The notes beneath the pieces were generated by a model, which had not been told where the DNA came from, searched no databases, and saw only the letters and a program-made list of their open reading frames with translations. Made by a program: the position numbers and the translations under genes. Of a stretch of 52,065 nt of DNA, positions 7,363-16,056 are shown piece by piece. Every line of letters begins with the position of its first letter. Positions within the stretch are counted from its first letter, which is position 1. Where the stretch lies: contig NZ_NBIM01000011.1 of NCBI RefSeq assembly GCF_002242685.1, positions 1 through 52,065 of the forward strand. Reading direction: 5' to 3'. The DNA is from Oceanimonas doudoroffii (GTDB lineage: Bacteria; Pseudomonadota; Gammaproteobacteria; Enterobacterales; Aeromonadaceae).

Positions 7363-8319
7363 TCAAAAGCCGCTCAGTGCCCCGAGCAGGGTCACTCCCA
7401 GGCTGGTGGTGAGCAGGGAGCCCAGTGTGGTCACGGCGATAATGTTGGCGGCCAGCACGGCATTGCCACCCATGGCCCGGACCATCACATAACTGGCGGC
7501 GGCGGTGGGTGAGGCATTAACAAGAAACAGCATGGTCAGCTCGGCCCCGTTAAACCCCACCCCCCAGGCTCCCAGGGTGATGACGCCGGGTACCATGATT
7601 AGCCGCAGTAGCGCGATGGCTGGCAGCAGGCCGCTGCTTTCACGGCCCGACTTCAGGTTGAGGGACGCCCCGGTGCACAGCAGGGCCAGAGGCAGTGTCA
7701 TTTGCGCCAGTGACTGGCCAGCCTTCATCACTACCTCCGGCATCGACCAGTCGCTAAGGGCCACGGGCAGGGCGGCGACAATACCGATGATCAGCGGGTT
7801 TTTGATGATGCCAAGCATAATGGTGCCGGGCCGTACCGGCTTGCCACTGTTCAGGCTGCGTCCCAGGGTGATCACCGCCAGTATATTGAACAGAATGGTC
7901 AGGCAGGCCACGTAAAAAGCCATGGCCGCGACCCCCTGGCTGCCATAGGCATTGTGTACGTAGGCCAGGCCCACAATGGCCATATTGGCCCGAAAGGCGC
8001 CCTGCACCAGAATGCCGCGTAGTGCCTTTTCACCGGTCAGGCGCGTGGCCAGCCCTTCCAACAGCACATACACCACCAGGGTGGCGGCAATACCGTAAAG
8101 AATTAGCGCCGGGCTGGCCATTTGGCTGAAATCGGCGCTCACTATGCTGGTAAACAACAGCACCGGCAGGGTGATGTTAAATACCAGCTTGCTGGCTCCA
8201 TCAATAAAGCCTTCGTTCATCATTTGTGTGCGACGCAGAAAAAAGCCCAGCATCAGCAGCAGGCAGATCGGGCCGGTCACGGACAGGGAAAACAGCAGGC
8301 TGGAGAACAGCTCGTTCAT
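7363..8319 (-). CDS. AEC-family (auxin efflux carrier/malonate permease-like) membrane transporter
   Basis: This 318-residue integral membrane protein has about ten hydrophobic segments in two repeats. Family features include the early PICLLLMLGFFLRR, a central ITLGRSLNSGKPVRPGTI loop, and NPLIIGIVAALP. The ATG at 8319 gives the normal family length; upstream codons in frame look non-coding. No good ribosome binding site is visible. The protein presumably moves a small carboxylate or similar metabolite across the inner membrane. The YhaJ-like regulator just downstream may control it. The substrate is unknown. The gene is preceded by the strong terminator at the end of rnk, so it needs its own promoter in 8320-8400. 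Confidence 0.82.
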   Translation of the reverse strand: MNELFSSLLFSLSVTGPICLLLMLGFFLRRTQMMNEGFIDGASKLVFNITLPVLLFTSIVSADFSQMASPALILYGIAATLVVYVLLEGLATRLTGEKALRGILVQGAFRANMAIVGLAYVHNAYGSQGVAAMAFYVACLTILFNILAVITLGRSLNSGKPVRPGTIMLGIIKNPLIIGIVAALPVALSDWSMPEVVMKAGQSLAQMTLPLALLCTGASLNLKSGRESSGLLPAIALLRLIMVPGVITLGAWGVGFNGAELTMLFLVNASPTAAASYVMVRAMGGNAVLAANIIAVTTLGSLLTTSLGVTLLGALSGF

Positions 8320-8399
8320 AACAGGGGGATGCTCGAAAAACAAAAAGCATGCAATGCCCGCGGTATGTGAGCAAGGGCTCCGGTTTATTTTTGTCGGTC

Positions 8400-8443
8400 G
8401 TAAAATGAAAAAAGGCGCCACTCCGCGCCTTTTTTCATTTTAC
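8400..8443. terminator. Bidirectional-looking terminator at the end of rnk
   Basis: The arms GTAAAATGAAAAAAGGCGC and GCGCCTTTTTTCATTTTAC are exact complements around CACTCC. The hairpin is flanked by A- and T-runs on both sides, so it works in principle on either strand. It includes the rnk stop codon (8440-8442) and separates rnk from the AEC transporter gene. Confidence 0.88.
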
Positions 8444-8844
8444 GACTGAAAATCGCCGGCCCGTTCGGGCTGGTATTCCACTTCGGCAATGGTCACCGTC
8501 AGGGTCTTGCCGTTGGGGCCGGGCCATTCGATGCTTTGTCCGGCTTCAAGGCCAAGCAGGGCGCTGCCAATGGGCGCCAAGACCGAGATTTTGTCCTTGC
8601 TGCCGTCAATATCCCGGGGAAAGCACAGGGTTTTGGTAAAGGTATCGCCGCCGGCCATGCTGAAGCGAATGACCGAGTTCATGGTGACGATATTACCGGG
8701 CATGTTTTCGGGCGTGACAACCTGGGCGCGCTCCAGCTCATCTTCCAGCCGGCGTACGGTTTCTGAGTCGGGCTGTTTGTCGAGCAGGGCCTCAAGCCGG
8801 GCCAGATCCAGTGTAGAAATAGTAATGGGCGGCAACTGGGCCAT
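8440..8844 (-). CDS. rnk: Rnk, nucleoside diphosphate kinase regulator (GreA/GreB-fold protein)
   Basis: This 134-residue protein has the Rnk layout. A short N-terminal coil (residues ~10-45, LEALLDKQPDSETVRRLEDEL) is followed by the GreA/GreB C-terminal domain with MNSVIRFSMAGGD, FPRDIDGSKDKISVLAPIGSALLGL and the final PNGKTLTVTI. Rnk binds RNA polymerase in the secondary channel region and affects nucleotide pools; it lacks the long acidic finger of GreA. The start at 8844 is set by GGAGG six bases upstream. A longer in-frame reading to 9099 would run through the hairpin and is rejected. A terminator-like hairpin with eight T residues sits just before the ribosome binding site. Confidence 0.9.
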   Translation of the reverse strand: MAQLPPITISTLDLARLEALLDKQPDSETVRRLEDELERAQVVTPENMPGNIVTMNSVIRFSMAGGDTFTKTLCFPRDIDGSKDKISVLAPIGSALLGLEAGQSIEWPGPNGKTLTVTIAEVEYQPERAGDFQS

Positions 8845-8857
8845 ATCAACCTCCAAC

Positions 8858-8891
8858 AAAAAAAAGCAGGCAACGCCAAAAGCGTTGCCTG
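8858..8891 (-). terminator. Intrinsic-terminator hairpin in the 5' leader of rnk (probable attenuator)
   Basis: On the minus strand a perfect 10-bp stem (CAGGCAACGC/GCGTTGCCTG, loop TTTTG) is followed by C and eight T residues. After a further few bases come the GGAGG and ATG of rnk. No gene lies upstream on this strand, because the next gene, at 9099, runs the other way. The element therefore must act on the leader of rnk itself. Regulated readthrough, protection by the translating ribosome, or leftover terminator function are possible. The structure is seen; the regulatory role is inferred. Confidence 0.75.
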
Positions 8892-9003
8892 AACTCGATA
8901 AATAAAGATATACCCCAAGGCCAATGTTTTGGCCAGTAGGGGCAATGAGTATTTTATTAACGGTGATAAAAATGGCGGCTTGGGAGTAAAAACCGGGGCG
9001 GTT

Positions 9004-9017
9004 TTGCGTTAAATCAA
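9004..9017. promoter_or_regulatory. FNR-like half-conserved site upstream of ompW-type gene
   Basis: TTGCGTTAAATCAA matches the FNR/CRP-family consensus TTGAT-N4-ATCAA at 8 of 10 positions, with a perfect right half. It lies ~82 bases before the porin start. E. coli ompW is FNR-regulated, which makes the site plausible, but a match this weak may be chance. Confidence 0.3.
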
Positions 9018-9098
9018 AAAAACGGCGCGGCCGCTCAGGCAGACTGGCGGCAGTTGAATATTTCGCAGCAAAACCGTCATCGATAAAAAGGATTAACA

Positions 9099-9692
9099 AT
9101 GAAAAAAGTCGCTTTTCTGGTTGCCGCCGCCCTGCTGGCCCCGTCCGCCTTTGCTCACCAGGCCGGTGATATTCTGGTGCGCGGTGGTGCCATGACCGTG
9201 GCCCCGACCACCGATTCCGATGAAACCTTTGACGTGGACTCCAACACTCAGCTGGGCCTGACCTTTTCCTATATGGTCACCGACAACTGGGGGGTAGAGC
9301 TGCTGGCTGCCACTCCTTTTTCTCATGGTGTCAGCATGGGGGGAAGTGAAGTTGCGAACGTAAAACACCTGCCACCGACCCTGATGGCCCAGTACTATTT
9401 CGGCAATGCCCAGAGCAAGGTGCGGCCCTATGTGGGCGCCGGCGTGAACTACACCTTTTTCTTTGATGAAGAAGGCCGTGGCGCCCTGAATGGTGCCGAG
9501 GTCAAAGCCGACGACTCCTGGGGCCTGGCGGCCCAGGCCGGCCTGGATATGACGGTGACCGATAACCTCTTTGTCAACGCCTCGATTTGGTATATGGACA
9601 TAGACACCGATGTATCCGTCGGGGGTTCCAAGGTGGATACCGCCCACATTGATCCCGTCGGCCTGATGGTGGGGATGGGCTATCGCTTCTGA
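9099..9692 (+). CDS. ompW: OmpW-family outer-membrane protein
   Basis: This 197-residue protein begins with a clear signal peptide (MKKVAFLVAAALLAPSAFA, cleavage before HQAGD). The mature start AGDILVRGGAMTVAPT matches the OmpW family, as do the alternating hydrophobic beta-strand pattern, VRPYVGAGVNYTFFF and the final aromatic residue in VGMGYRF, the usual sorting signal for outer-membrane barrels. OmpW forms an eight-stranded barrel with a narrow hydrophobic channel. It is single-copy here, with its own promoter region and a terminator 50 bases downstream. The ribosome binding site is AAAGGA. Precise substrate unknown. Confidence 0.9.
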   Translation: MKKVAFLVAAALLAPSAFAHQAGDILVRGGAMTVAPTTDSDETFDVDSNTQLGLTFSYMVTDNWGVELLAATPFSHGVSMGGSEVANVKHLPPTLMAQYYFGNAQSKVRPYVGAGVNYTFFFDEEGRGALNGAEVKADDSWGLAAQAGLDMTVTDNLFVNASIWYMDIDTDVSVGGSKVDTAHIDPVGLMVGMGYRF

Positions 9693-9742
9693 TTAACAAA
9701 CCATACGGGAAGAGAGGTACTGAACACTCGCCAGTGTTTTTT

Positions 9743-9770
9743 GGGCAGACATTTGAGTCTGCCCTTTTTT
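9743..9770 (+). terminator. Rho-independent terminator after ompW
   Basis: GGGCAGAC pairs with GTCTGCCC around ATTTGA and is followed by TTTTTT. It lies 50 bases after the porin stop codon and before the convergent lhgO. Confidence 0.92.
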
Positions 9771-9784
9771 ATGGGTGAATATCC

Positions 9785-11008
9785 TCAGGCCACGGCGGCA
9801 GGCTGCGCCACCTGCTCCTTTATCTTGTCGACGATATAGCCACCAATGGGAATGGCAGAGGTAGCCGCCGGCGACGGCGCGTTGCATACGTTCAGGGTAC
9901 GCTTAGTGTTGACGAACAAAAAGTCGTCCACCAGCCGGCCGTCTTTCGATACCGCCTGGGCGCGAATGCCGGCAGGGTAGGGGGTGAGATCGTCCAGGGC
10001 CAGGCTGGGGCAGTATTTGCGCACCAGCTCCAGGTAGCCGGCCTTGTTGATGGAGTTTTTCATCTCGGTCAGGCCGGGTTTGAGGTTTTTCATCAGTACC
10101 TTGAGAATGCCCGGGTAGGTGAGCATCTCCAGGGTATCCCGCAGGGAAATATCGCGCTTGTTGTAGCCTTCACGCTTGAACGCCAGCACGGCATTGGGGC
10201 CTACGGTCACGGTGCCGTCGATCATGCGGGTCAGGTGCACGCCGAGGAAGGGCATGTTGGGATCCGGAATCGGGTAGATCAGGTGGTTCACAATGCGGTT
10301 ATGCTCGGGCTTGAGCAGGTAATACTCGCCGCGGAACGGACAGATCTTGAATTCGGGCTCCTGGCCCAGCATGCGTACCACCCGGTCGGCCATCAGTCCG
10401 GAGCAGGACACCAGGAACTTGCTCTCAAACTCCCCCTGGGTGGTTTGCACCACCACGCGGCTCGCCTCTTCGGTCAGGCCGGTGACCTCGGCGTTGTAGC
10501 GAATTTCGCCGCCGAGGCGCTCAAACTCCTTGCCCATGGCGGCGGTTACTTTTTTGTAGTCCACAATGCCGCTGGAAGGCACAAAGATGCCGCCCATGCC
10601 GGTGATATTGGGTTCGCGCTCCCTGAGCTCGTCGCCGCCCAGCCAGTAGCGTTCCAGGCCGTTGGCCTCGCTTCTGTCCCACAGCGCCTTCATGCGCTGC
10701 ATTTCCAGTTCATTGGTGGCCACCAGCAGCTTGCCGCACTCATCAAAGGGAATGTCGTGCTCGCGGCAGAATTCTTTGGTAGCGCGATTGCCTTCCAGGC
10801 AGAACTTCGCCTTCAGGCTGCCCGGGGTGTAGTAGACGCCGGCATGGATCACGCCGCTGTTGTGGCCGGTCTGGTGTCGGGCCGGGCCGCTTTCCTTTTC
10901 CAACAGCAGCATTTTGCTGTCGGGATAGGTTTTTTTCAGCTGCCAGGCGGTGGACATGCCGACGATGCCGCCGCCGATAATGATGAAGTCAAACACTGTG
11001 CTGCTCAC
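9785..11008 (-). CDS. lhgO: LhgO, L-2-hydroxyglutarate oxidase/dehydrogenase
   Basis: This ~408-residue FAD-dependent oxidoreductase of the DAO family matches E. coli LhgO almost throughout. It has the nucleotide-binding IIGGGIVGMSTAWQL near the N-terminus, HQTGHNSGVIHAGVYYTPGS, REREPNI, GGIFVPSSGIV, CPFRGEYYLL and the C-terminal NAPSPAATSAIPIGG. It oxidises L-2-hydroxyglutarate to 2-oxoglutarate and passes electrons to the membrane quinone pool. It follows glaH by 91 bases on the same strand, so its substrate is made by its neighbour. The start is uncertain: no ATG begins the conserved region. GTG at 11008 or GTG at 10996 both fit; 11008 is used here. A TTG further out at 11038 is less likely. 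Confidence 0.92.
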   Translation of the reverse strand: MSSTVFDFIIIGGGIVGMSTAWQLKKTYPDSKMLLLEKESGPARHQTGHNSGVIHAGVYYTPGSLKAKFCLEGNRATKEFCREHDIPFDECGKLLVATNELEMQRMKALWDRSEANGLERYWLGGDELREREPNITGMGGIFVPSSGIVDYKKVTAAMGKEFERLGGEIRYNAEVTGLTEEASRVVVQTTQGEFESKFLVSCSGLMADRVVRMLGQEPEFKICPFRGEYYLLKPEHNRIVNHLIYPIPDPNMPFLGVHLTRMIDGTVTVGPNAVLAFKREGYNKRDISLRDTLEMLTYPGILKVLMKNLKPGLTEMKNSINKAGYLELVRKYCPSLALDDLTPYPAGIRAQAVSKDGRLVDDFLFVNTKRTLNVCNAPSPAATSAIPIGGYIVDKIKEQVAQPAAVA

Positions 11009-11099
11009 TCTTGATGAAAGAAGGCAACGCCGGAGCAAGCCCCGGCGGTCCCGTTTTTGTTTTGAATATCAGGGTGCTGGCGGCCCCCTGTCAATGGCT

Positions 11100-12068
11100 T
11101 CAGACCTGGCGCGGGTTTTTCAGGGTTTTGGCATGGGTAAAGTAGCCACGTTGGCGCATCAGCTCCCGGCGCAGGCCGTCATGGGCGATAAACTTGTCGC
11201 GACCGTGCAGCCAGAAATGGTTGTTGATCAGCAGAAAGGAGCCGGTAGGCACCGGCACCGACAGCCGGTGGGCGCTGGTTTCCAGGGCCTCGGACAAGTC
11301 TGCCAGCCACACCCCTTCCTCGTAGTTTTTGGGCTGCACGAACTGATCGATGTAGGACATGATGGGCTTGCCGCTGCGATCGGTGTCGAACACGGCGTGA
11401 AATACGTCCTTGCTGGTATTTTTGCTGGGTGGTGCGGCCCAGCGCATCACTCGATGGGCCATGGGGTCGGCATAGAAGCGTTCCAGGTGTTCCCAGTCGT
11501 CCAGGTGCAGCAGCAGGGAATTGCCCCCTTCCATGTTCTGCTCGTCAATTTTCAGCATCAGCACATAGTCGGTGTCCTGCTCCACAAAGGTGCCGTCGTT
11601 GTGCAGCTCCATCACCCGGTGGGCCTGACGCAGGTAGCTGTCTGAGGTGTCCTTGTTCTGCACCACGAAGCGGGCGTAATACTGACCGCTCATGGCATCG
11701 AAGTTGGAGCGGCCAAACAGGTGGGCCACGGCGGTGGTGAACTTGACCATATCCTCGGCCTGCTCCACCCGGTTCAGTCCTTCCGGGGTGATCAGCAGGC
11801 CGCCGGTATTGCGGTCGACCAGGGTGCTGATCAGCAGCGGCTGCAGAGCCTGACCGCACAGATCGTTCAACAGCTGGGCCACGCGAAAGCGCAGAAAGGA
11901 CTTGTACTCCAGCGCCTGCACCGGCCACTCGGCAGTGGCCTGCAGAAAGGCGGTCACAACTTGTTCGTCAAAGCGCAGCTCCAGCAGGCGCTGAGACTCG
12001 GCGGAAGGAGACAGGCTGAACCCCTGGTACTGGTGGTTCACGAAATCGGCGGTGGCGATGTTGGACAT
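11100..12068 (-). CDS. glaH: GlaH (CsiD), glutarate 2-hydroxylase
   Basis: This is a 322-residue Fe(II)/2-oxoglutarate-dependent dioxygenase of the CsiD family. The iron facial triad is visible as HND (His156, Asp158) and His288 in [10 protein letters not shown]. The 2-oxoglutarate-binding Arg is in [10 protein letters not shown] (about Arg307). It hydroxylates glutarate to L-2-hydroxyglutarate using O2 and 2-oxoglutarate. The start at 12068 has AAGGAAG about seven bases upstream and gives the E. coli length, so upstream in-frame ATGs are rejected. It is first in the glaH-lhgO operon and divergent from glaR. Unlike E. coli, no gabDTP genes follow. Confidence 0.93.
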   Translation of the reverse strand: MSNIATADFVNHQYQGFSLSPSAESQRLLELRFDEQVVTAFLQATAEWPVQALEYKSFLRFRVAQLLNDLCGQALQPLLISTLVDRNTGGLLITPEGLNRVEQAEDMVKFTTAVAHLFGRSNFDAMSGQYYARFVVQNKDTSDSYLRQAHRVMELHNDGTFVEQDTDYVLMLKIDEQNMEGGNSLLLHLDDWEHLERFYADPMAHRVMRWAAPPSKNTSKDVFHAVFDTDRSGKPIMSYIDQFVQPKNYEEGVWLADLSEALETSAHRLSVPVPTGSFLLINNHFWLHGRDKFIAHDGLRRELMRQRGYFTHAKTLKNPRQV

Positions 12069-12130
12069 ATGAGGCTTCCTTGTAATGACACTGTGTTGAT
12101 GAACGCTATTAATGTCGCTGTATTTATAAA

Positions 12131-12161
12131 ATGTCGACACTTTTGATTTGTGTCAATTATT
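12131..12161. promoter_or_regulatory. Candidate GlaR (CsiR) operator between glaH and glaR
   Basis: Two related words, ATGTCGACACTTT and TTGTGTCAATTAT, lie in tandem in the AT-rich divergent promoter region. They resemble the ATGT/TTGT-N5-T-rich sites described for E. coli CsiR, though neither is a perfect match. Position 60-95 bases before glaH and 70-100 before glaR fits repression of both genes. The assignment is tentative. Confidence 0.45.
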
Positions 12162-12232
12162 CGTGGTGATTTTATGATCGCCGTTACAATTTCGTTATAA
12201 TGCGGCCCATTCCTTTGATGCGAGAATTCACC

Positions 12233-12922
12233 ATGAGCAGCCTCGAAGCCCCACGGGAAAACTTGGCCCGCACCGCTTACCAGCAACTGAAACAGGACAT
12301 CATTGAGAGCCACTTTGGTCCCGGTGAAAAGCTGCGTATGAGCAGCCTGAAAACCCGCTATGGCCTGGGGGTGAGCCCGCTCAGGGAAGCTCTGTCACAG
12401 TTGGTCTCGGAGCGGCTGGTCACTGCCGAGAGCCAGCGGGGCTTTCGCGTCAGCCCCATGTCGGTGGCGGAGCTGCAGGACATTTACGACGCCCGGGCCC
12501 AGCTGGAAGGGTTGATTGTGGAGCTGGCCCTGGCCCGGGGGGACGATCTGTGGGAAGCGGGCGTGGTGGCGGCCCACCATGCCCTGGCCAAGGTAACCCA
12601 TCTCGATTCGGTGGAGGATCAGCTCAACCAGTGGGACGCCCGCCATCAGGCGTTTCATCAGGCGGTGGCCGCCGGCTGCAACTCGCCTCAGCTGCTGGTG
12701 GTACGCCAGACCCTGATGGATCAGGCCGCCCGTTACCGGCATTTATGGCTGAAGCGCACCGTGTTCAGCGAGCAGGCCCTGGCCGACAAGCAGCGGGAGC
12801 ACCTGGCCCTGCTGGAGATGATCCTCGCCCGCCGGTCCGAGGCGGTGGCCATGATGCGCGAGCATCTGCTAAGCCCGGTGGCCATTATCACGCGCGTGCT
12901 GGCCGAGCAGGGCATGGGGTAA
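12233..12922 (+). CDS. glaR: GlaR (CsiR), GntR/FadR-family regulator of glutarate catabolism
   Basis: This 229-residue regulator has an N-terminal winged helix (residues ~10-75: TAYQQLKQDIIESHFGPGEKL, SPLREALSQLVSERLV). The C-terminal FCD all-helical ligand domain contains metal-binding-type residues (DARAQLEG, RHQAFHQAV, REHLALLEMI). In E. coli this protein represses the csiD/glaH operon and is released by glutarate. Its divergent position next to glaH supports the same role here. Start at 12233 is chosen by similarity at MSSLEAP; the ribosome binding site is weak and an ATG five codons earlier is possible. Confidence 0.87.
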   Translation: MSSLEAPRENLARTAYQQLKQDIIESHFGPGEKLRMSSLKTRYGLGVSPLREALSQLVSERLVTAESQRGFRVSPMSVAELQDIYDARAQLEGLIVELALARGDDLWEAGVVAAHHALAKVTHLDSVEDQLNQWDARHQAFHQAVAAGCNSPQLLVVRQTLMDQAARYRHLWLKRTVFSEQALADKQREHLALLEMILARRSEAVAMMREHLLSPVAIITRVLAEQGMG

Positions 12923-13176
12923 GACCACACTCATGCAGCTCATGGCCGGGGATATTCTTCGGCCTATTCGTTACTATTAATGCACGTCTCACGTCTCACG
13001 TCTCATACCTTCACGACGCACATTTTCAGCCTCACCTGTATCCTTTGGTCATCAATAGCTCAGTGACTGTCCGCGCTCGATCTCGTATTTCACATCGCGA
13101 TCGAGAGCCATCACCAGTACTTTTTTAAAGAAGGTCTTGCTTCCAGAAGTTCAGGTGTGCAAACATGCAGGCATTC
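12923..13176. other. Gene-free stretch upstream of the metF control region
   Basis: No complete gene is seen. The stretch holds a 7-bp microsatellite, ACGTCTC three times in a row at 12984-13004. On the minus strand around 13055-13128 an open reading stretch ends in KYEIERGQSLSY and then stop. It could be the tail of a decayed gene, but it is too short to identify and has no clear start. The part 13177-13370 is described with metF. Confidence 0.4.
12984..13004. repeat. Heptanucleotide microsatellite, ACGTCTC x3
   Basis: Three perfect head-to-tail copies of ACGTCTC, followed by a further A. The word overlaps the MET-box half ACGTCT, but the 7-bp period does not fit the 8-bp spacing used by MetJ. 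It is therefore recorded as a simple repeat. Confidence 0.8.
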
Positions 13177-13227
13177 AGACGTCTAAACGTCTTTTTCTTG
13201 GTTCGAAGAGTATGGAAAAAATATAAT
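13177..13227 (+). promoter_or_regulatory. metF promoter with tandem MET boxes (MetJ operator)
   Basis: AGACGTCT (13177-13184, perfect MET box) is directly followed by AAACGTCT (13185-13192, 7 of 8). Two adjacent 8-mers are the minimal operator for a MetJ dimer pair with S-adenosylmethionine. Just downstream lie a possible -35 TTGGTT (13198-13203) and a perfect -10 TATAAT (13222-13227) with an 18-bp spacer. This leaves a ~140-base leader before metF, in which I see no clear structure. Confidence 0.85.
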
Positions 13228-13346
13228 GGCTTTGTCATACAACCCGGGATTTTTCCGCGTCGTCCGGGCCAACATGGCTGCCGCCAAAGACAAGCCGCGC
13301 CATGCAATACGCCGAACGCCAAGGCATAATGGATTAACTTGAATAA

Positions 13347-14276
<930 letters not shown>

Positions 14277-14296
14277 GCCGACTGCTCGCCGACAAG

Positions 14297-14327
14297 CCCC
14301 CGCCAACGTCGTTGCCGGGGGTTTTTT
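14297..14327 (+). terminator. Rho-independent terminator of metF
   Basis: A GC-rich stem (CCCCCGCCAAC with GTTGCCGGGGG, one mismatch) is followed by six T residues. It lies 20 bases after the metF stop. Confidence 0.9.
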
Positions 14328-14493
14328 GATGGCCCGCCATCGGTAACAGAGTTGGTGCTATATGACACCTTTTGACGGTTGACTTGGCCGTTGCCTTCAT
14401 TTCACACTGATGCCCCGTCTTGCTGCGAATGGCACCGCCCCGCTTCGGGCCGGTACAGACAGGAATTCTTATAAAAATCAAAAAGGACTGACT

Positions 14494-15501
14494 ATGCGTG
14501 TATCAAAGTTGGCGGCCGCCTTTACCGCCGCCCTGGGCCTGACCCTGGCAACTCCCTCTTTGGCCCAGGAGACCCGCGAATTTTCCGTATCCACCGTGCT
14601 TTCCGATGCCTTTCCCTGGGGGCAGGCCGCCACCAAGTGGGCCGAGCTGGTGAATGAACGCTCCGAAGGTCGACTGACCCTCAAGGTATATCCCAATGCC
14701 CAGCTGGTGTCCGGGGATCAGACCCGGGAGTTTTCCGCCATGCGCAGCGGCCTGATCGACATGGCGGTGGCCTCCACCATCAACTGGTCGCCCCAGGTGC
14801 CCGAGTTGAACCTGTTTTCGCTGCCCTTCCTGATGCCCGATGAGGCCGCCATTGACGCCATTACTCAAGGGGACACCGGCGAGCGAATTTTTGCCGCCAT
14901 CGATCGCAAGGGCATCATGCCTCTGGCCTGGGGCGAAAACGGTTTTCGCGAGCTGTCCAACTCCAAACAGCAAATCGACGGCCCGGAAGATCTGAAGGGG
15001 CTCAAGGTGCGGGTGGTGGGTTCGCCCCTGTTCCTCGATACCTTTAATACCCTGGGAGCCAACCCGACCCAGATGAGCTGGGCCGATGCCCAGCCGGCGC
15101 TGACCACGGGCGCCATCGACGGTCAGGAAAACCCGCTGTCGGTGTTTGATGTGGCCCGGGTGGATCAGGTGGGGCAAAAGCACCTGACCCTGTGGCACTA
15201 CATGGCCGATCCGCTGATCTTCGGGGTTAACAAGCGGGTATGGAAGTCCCTGCCCGCCGAGGACCAGCAACTGCTGCGTCAGGCCGCCATTGATGCCGGC
15301 GCCTGGGAGATCGAAAAGTCCCGGCGTGAACTGGCCGATACCCTGAGCGCCATCAAGGCGCGGGGCGTGGAGGTGACCGAGCTGACCCCCGAGCAGCATC
15401 AGGCCTTTGTCGACGCCACCGCCGAAGTGTATGAGAAGTGGGCTCCGCGCATCGGCACCGAGCTGGTGGAGCAGGCCAAGGCGGCCATTGCTGCCCGTTG
15501 A
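14494..15501 (+). CDS. dctP: TRAP transporter periplasmic substrate-binding protein (DctP family)
   Basis: This 335-residue secreted protein has a signal peptide (cleavage after PSLA) followed by the DctP fold. Typical words are KWAELVNERSEGRLTLKVYP, LKVRVVGSP (with the conserved arginine that binds the substrate carboxylate), DGQENPLSVFDVARVDQVGQK and EKSRRELAD. It captures an organic acid in the periplasm and hands it to the DctQ/DctM membrane pair encoded next. Start at 14494 has AAGGA seven bases upstream; an earlier in-frame ATG would put the signal peptide inside. A strong hairpin follows the stop and may keep this part of the mRNA more abundant. The substrate cannot be read from sequence alone; C4-dicarboxylates or other carboxylates are likely. 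Confidence 0.9.
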   Translation: MRVSKLAAAFTAALGLTLATPSLAQETREFSVSTVLSDAFPWGQAATKWAELVNERSEGRLTLKVYPNAQLVSGDQTREFSAMRSGLIDMAVASTINWSPQVPELNLFSLPFLMPDEAAIDAITQGDTGERIFAAIDRKGIMPLAWGENGFRELSNSKQQIDGPEDLKGLKVRVVGSPLFLDTFNTLGANPTQMSWADAQPALTTGAIDGQENPLSVFDVARVDQVGQKHLTLWHYMADPLIFGVNKRVWKSLPAEDQQLLRQAAIDAGAWEIEKSRRELADTLSAIKARGVEVTELTPEQHQAFVDATAEVYEKWAPRIGTELVEQAKAAIAAR

Positions 15502-15508
15502 TATGCGT

Positions 15509-15534
15509 CCCGAGTGCCCGGCCGGGCACTCGGG
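15509..15534 (+). other. Perfect 26-bp palindromic hairpin between dctP and dctQ
   Basis: The arm CCCGAGTGCCCGG is followed directly by its exact complement, seven bases after the dctP stop. No full T-run follows, only TTCCTCATTGTTG. This is more likely an mRNA-stabilising or partial-termination element that lowers membrane-subunit expression than a full terminator. Confidence 0.75.
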
Positions 15535-15564
15535 TTCCTCATTGTTGTTGTGTGAGTAGTATTC

Positions 15565-16056
15565 ATGTCTCGATCTGCCCCCGATGCCGGCCCCGAGCGC
15601 TGGCTGGCGGCGCTTGCCCTGCTGGCCATCTGCTTGATCAGCCTGGGCAACGTGGTGGTGCGTTACACCACCGATGCCTCTTTTGCCTTTACCGAAGAAT
15701 TTTCCGTGTTTTTGCTGGTGGTGCTGACCTTTGCCGGCGCCGCCCTGGCGTCCCGTCGCCATGCCCATATTCGTATCGAACTGCTGGAAGACAAGTTGCC
15801 GCCCCGGCTGCGTCTGGTGCTGTACGGACTGCAGTGGGCCGCCAGTGTCGTGCTGCTGGCCCTGATCGTCTGGTACGGCGGCCTGCTGACCTATGAGGAA
15901 TACAGCTGGGAGTCGCTGTCGCCGGGGCTGGGGTATCCCACCTGGATTTACCTGATCTGGTTGCCGGTGCTGTGCCTGGCCATTATCTGGCGGCTGACCC
16001 AGAGCCTGGTGGCGCGCAGCCGGGCCTGTTTGCAGGAGTCACGCCATGAGTCCTGA
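15565..16056 (+). CDS. dctQ: TRAP transporter small permease (DctQ)
   Basis: This 163-residue inner-membrane protein has four hydrophobic segments. Features of DctQ include RYTTDASFAFTEEFSVFLLVVLTFAGAA and SRRHAHIRIELLEDKLP after the second segment, and YPTWIYLIWLPV near the end. It pairs with DctM. Its 3' end overlaps the dctM start by 11 bases, showing translational coupling, and dctP lies 63 bases upstream. Confidence 0.9.
   Translation: MSRSAPDAGPERWLAALALLAICLISLGNVVVRYTTDASFAFTEEFSVFLLVVLTFAGAALASRRHAHIRIELLEDKLPPRLRLVLYGLQWAASVVLLALIVWYGGLLTYEEYSWESLSPGLGYPTWIYLIWLPVLCLAIIWRLTQSLVARSRACLQESRHES

Noticed and set aside
12984..13004. ACGTCTC x3 as an extra MetJ operator
   Set aside because: MET boxes are 8-mers in tandem; the 7-bp period does not keep MetJ phasing, and the true boxes are at 13177-13192.
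14503..15768. 421-codon minus-strand frame over dctP
   Set aside because: It is antisense to a clear TRAP binding-protein gene, with GC-skew-driven absence of stops, and has no domains.
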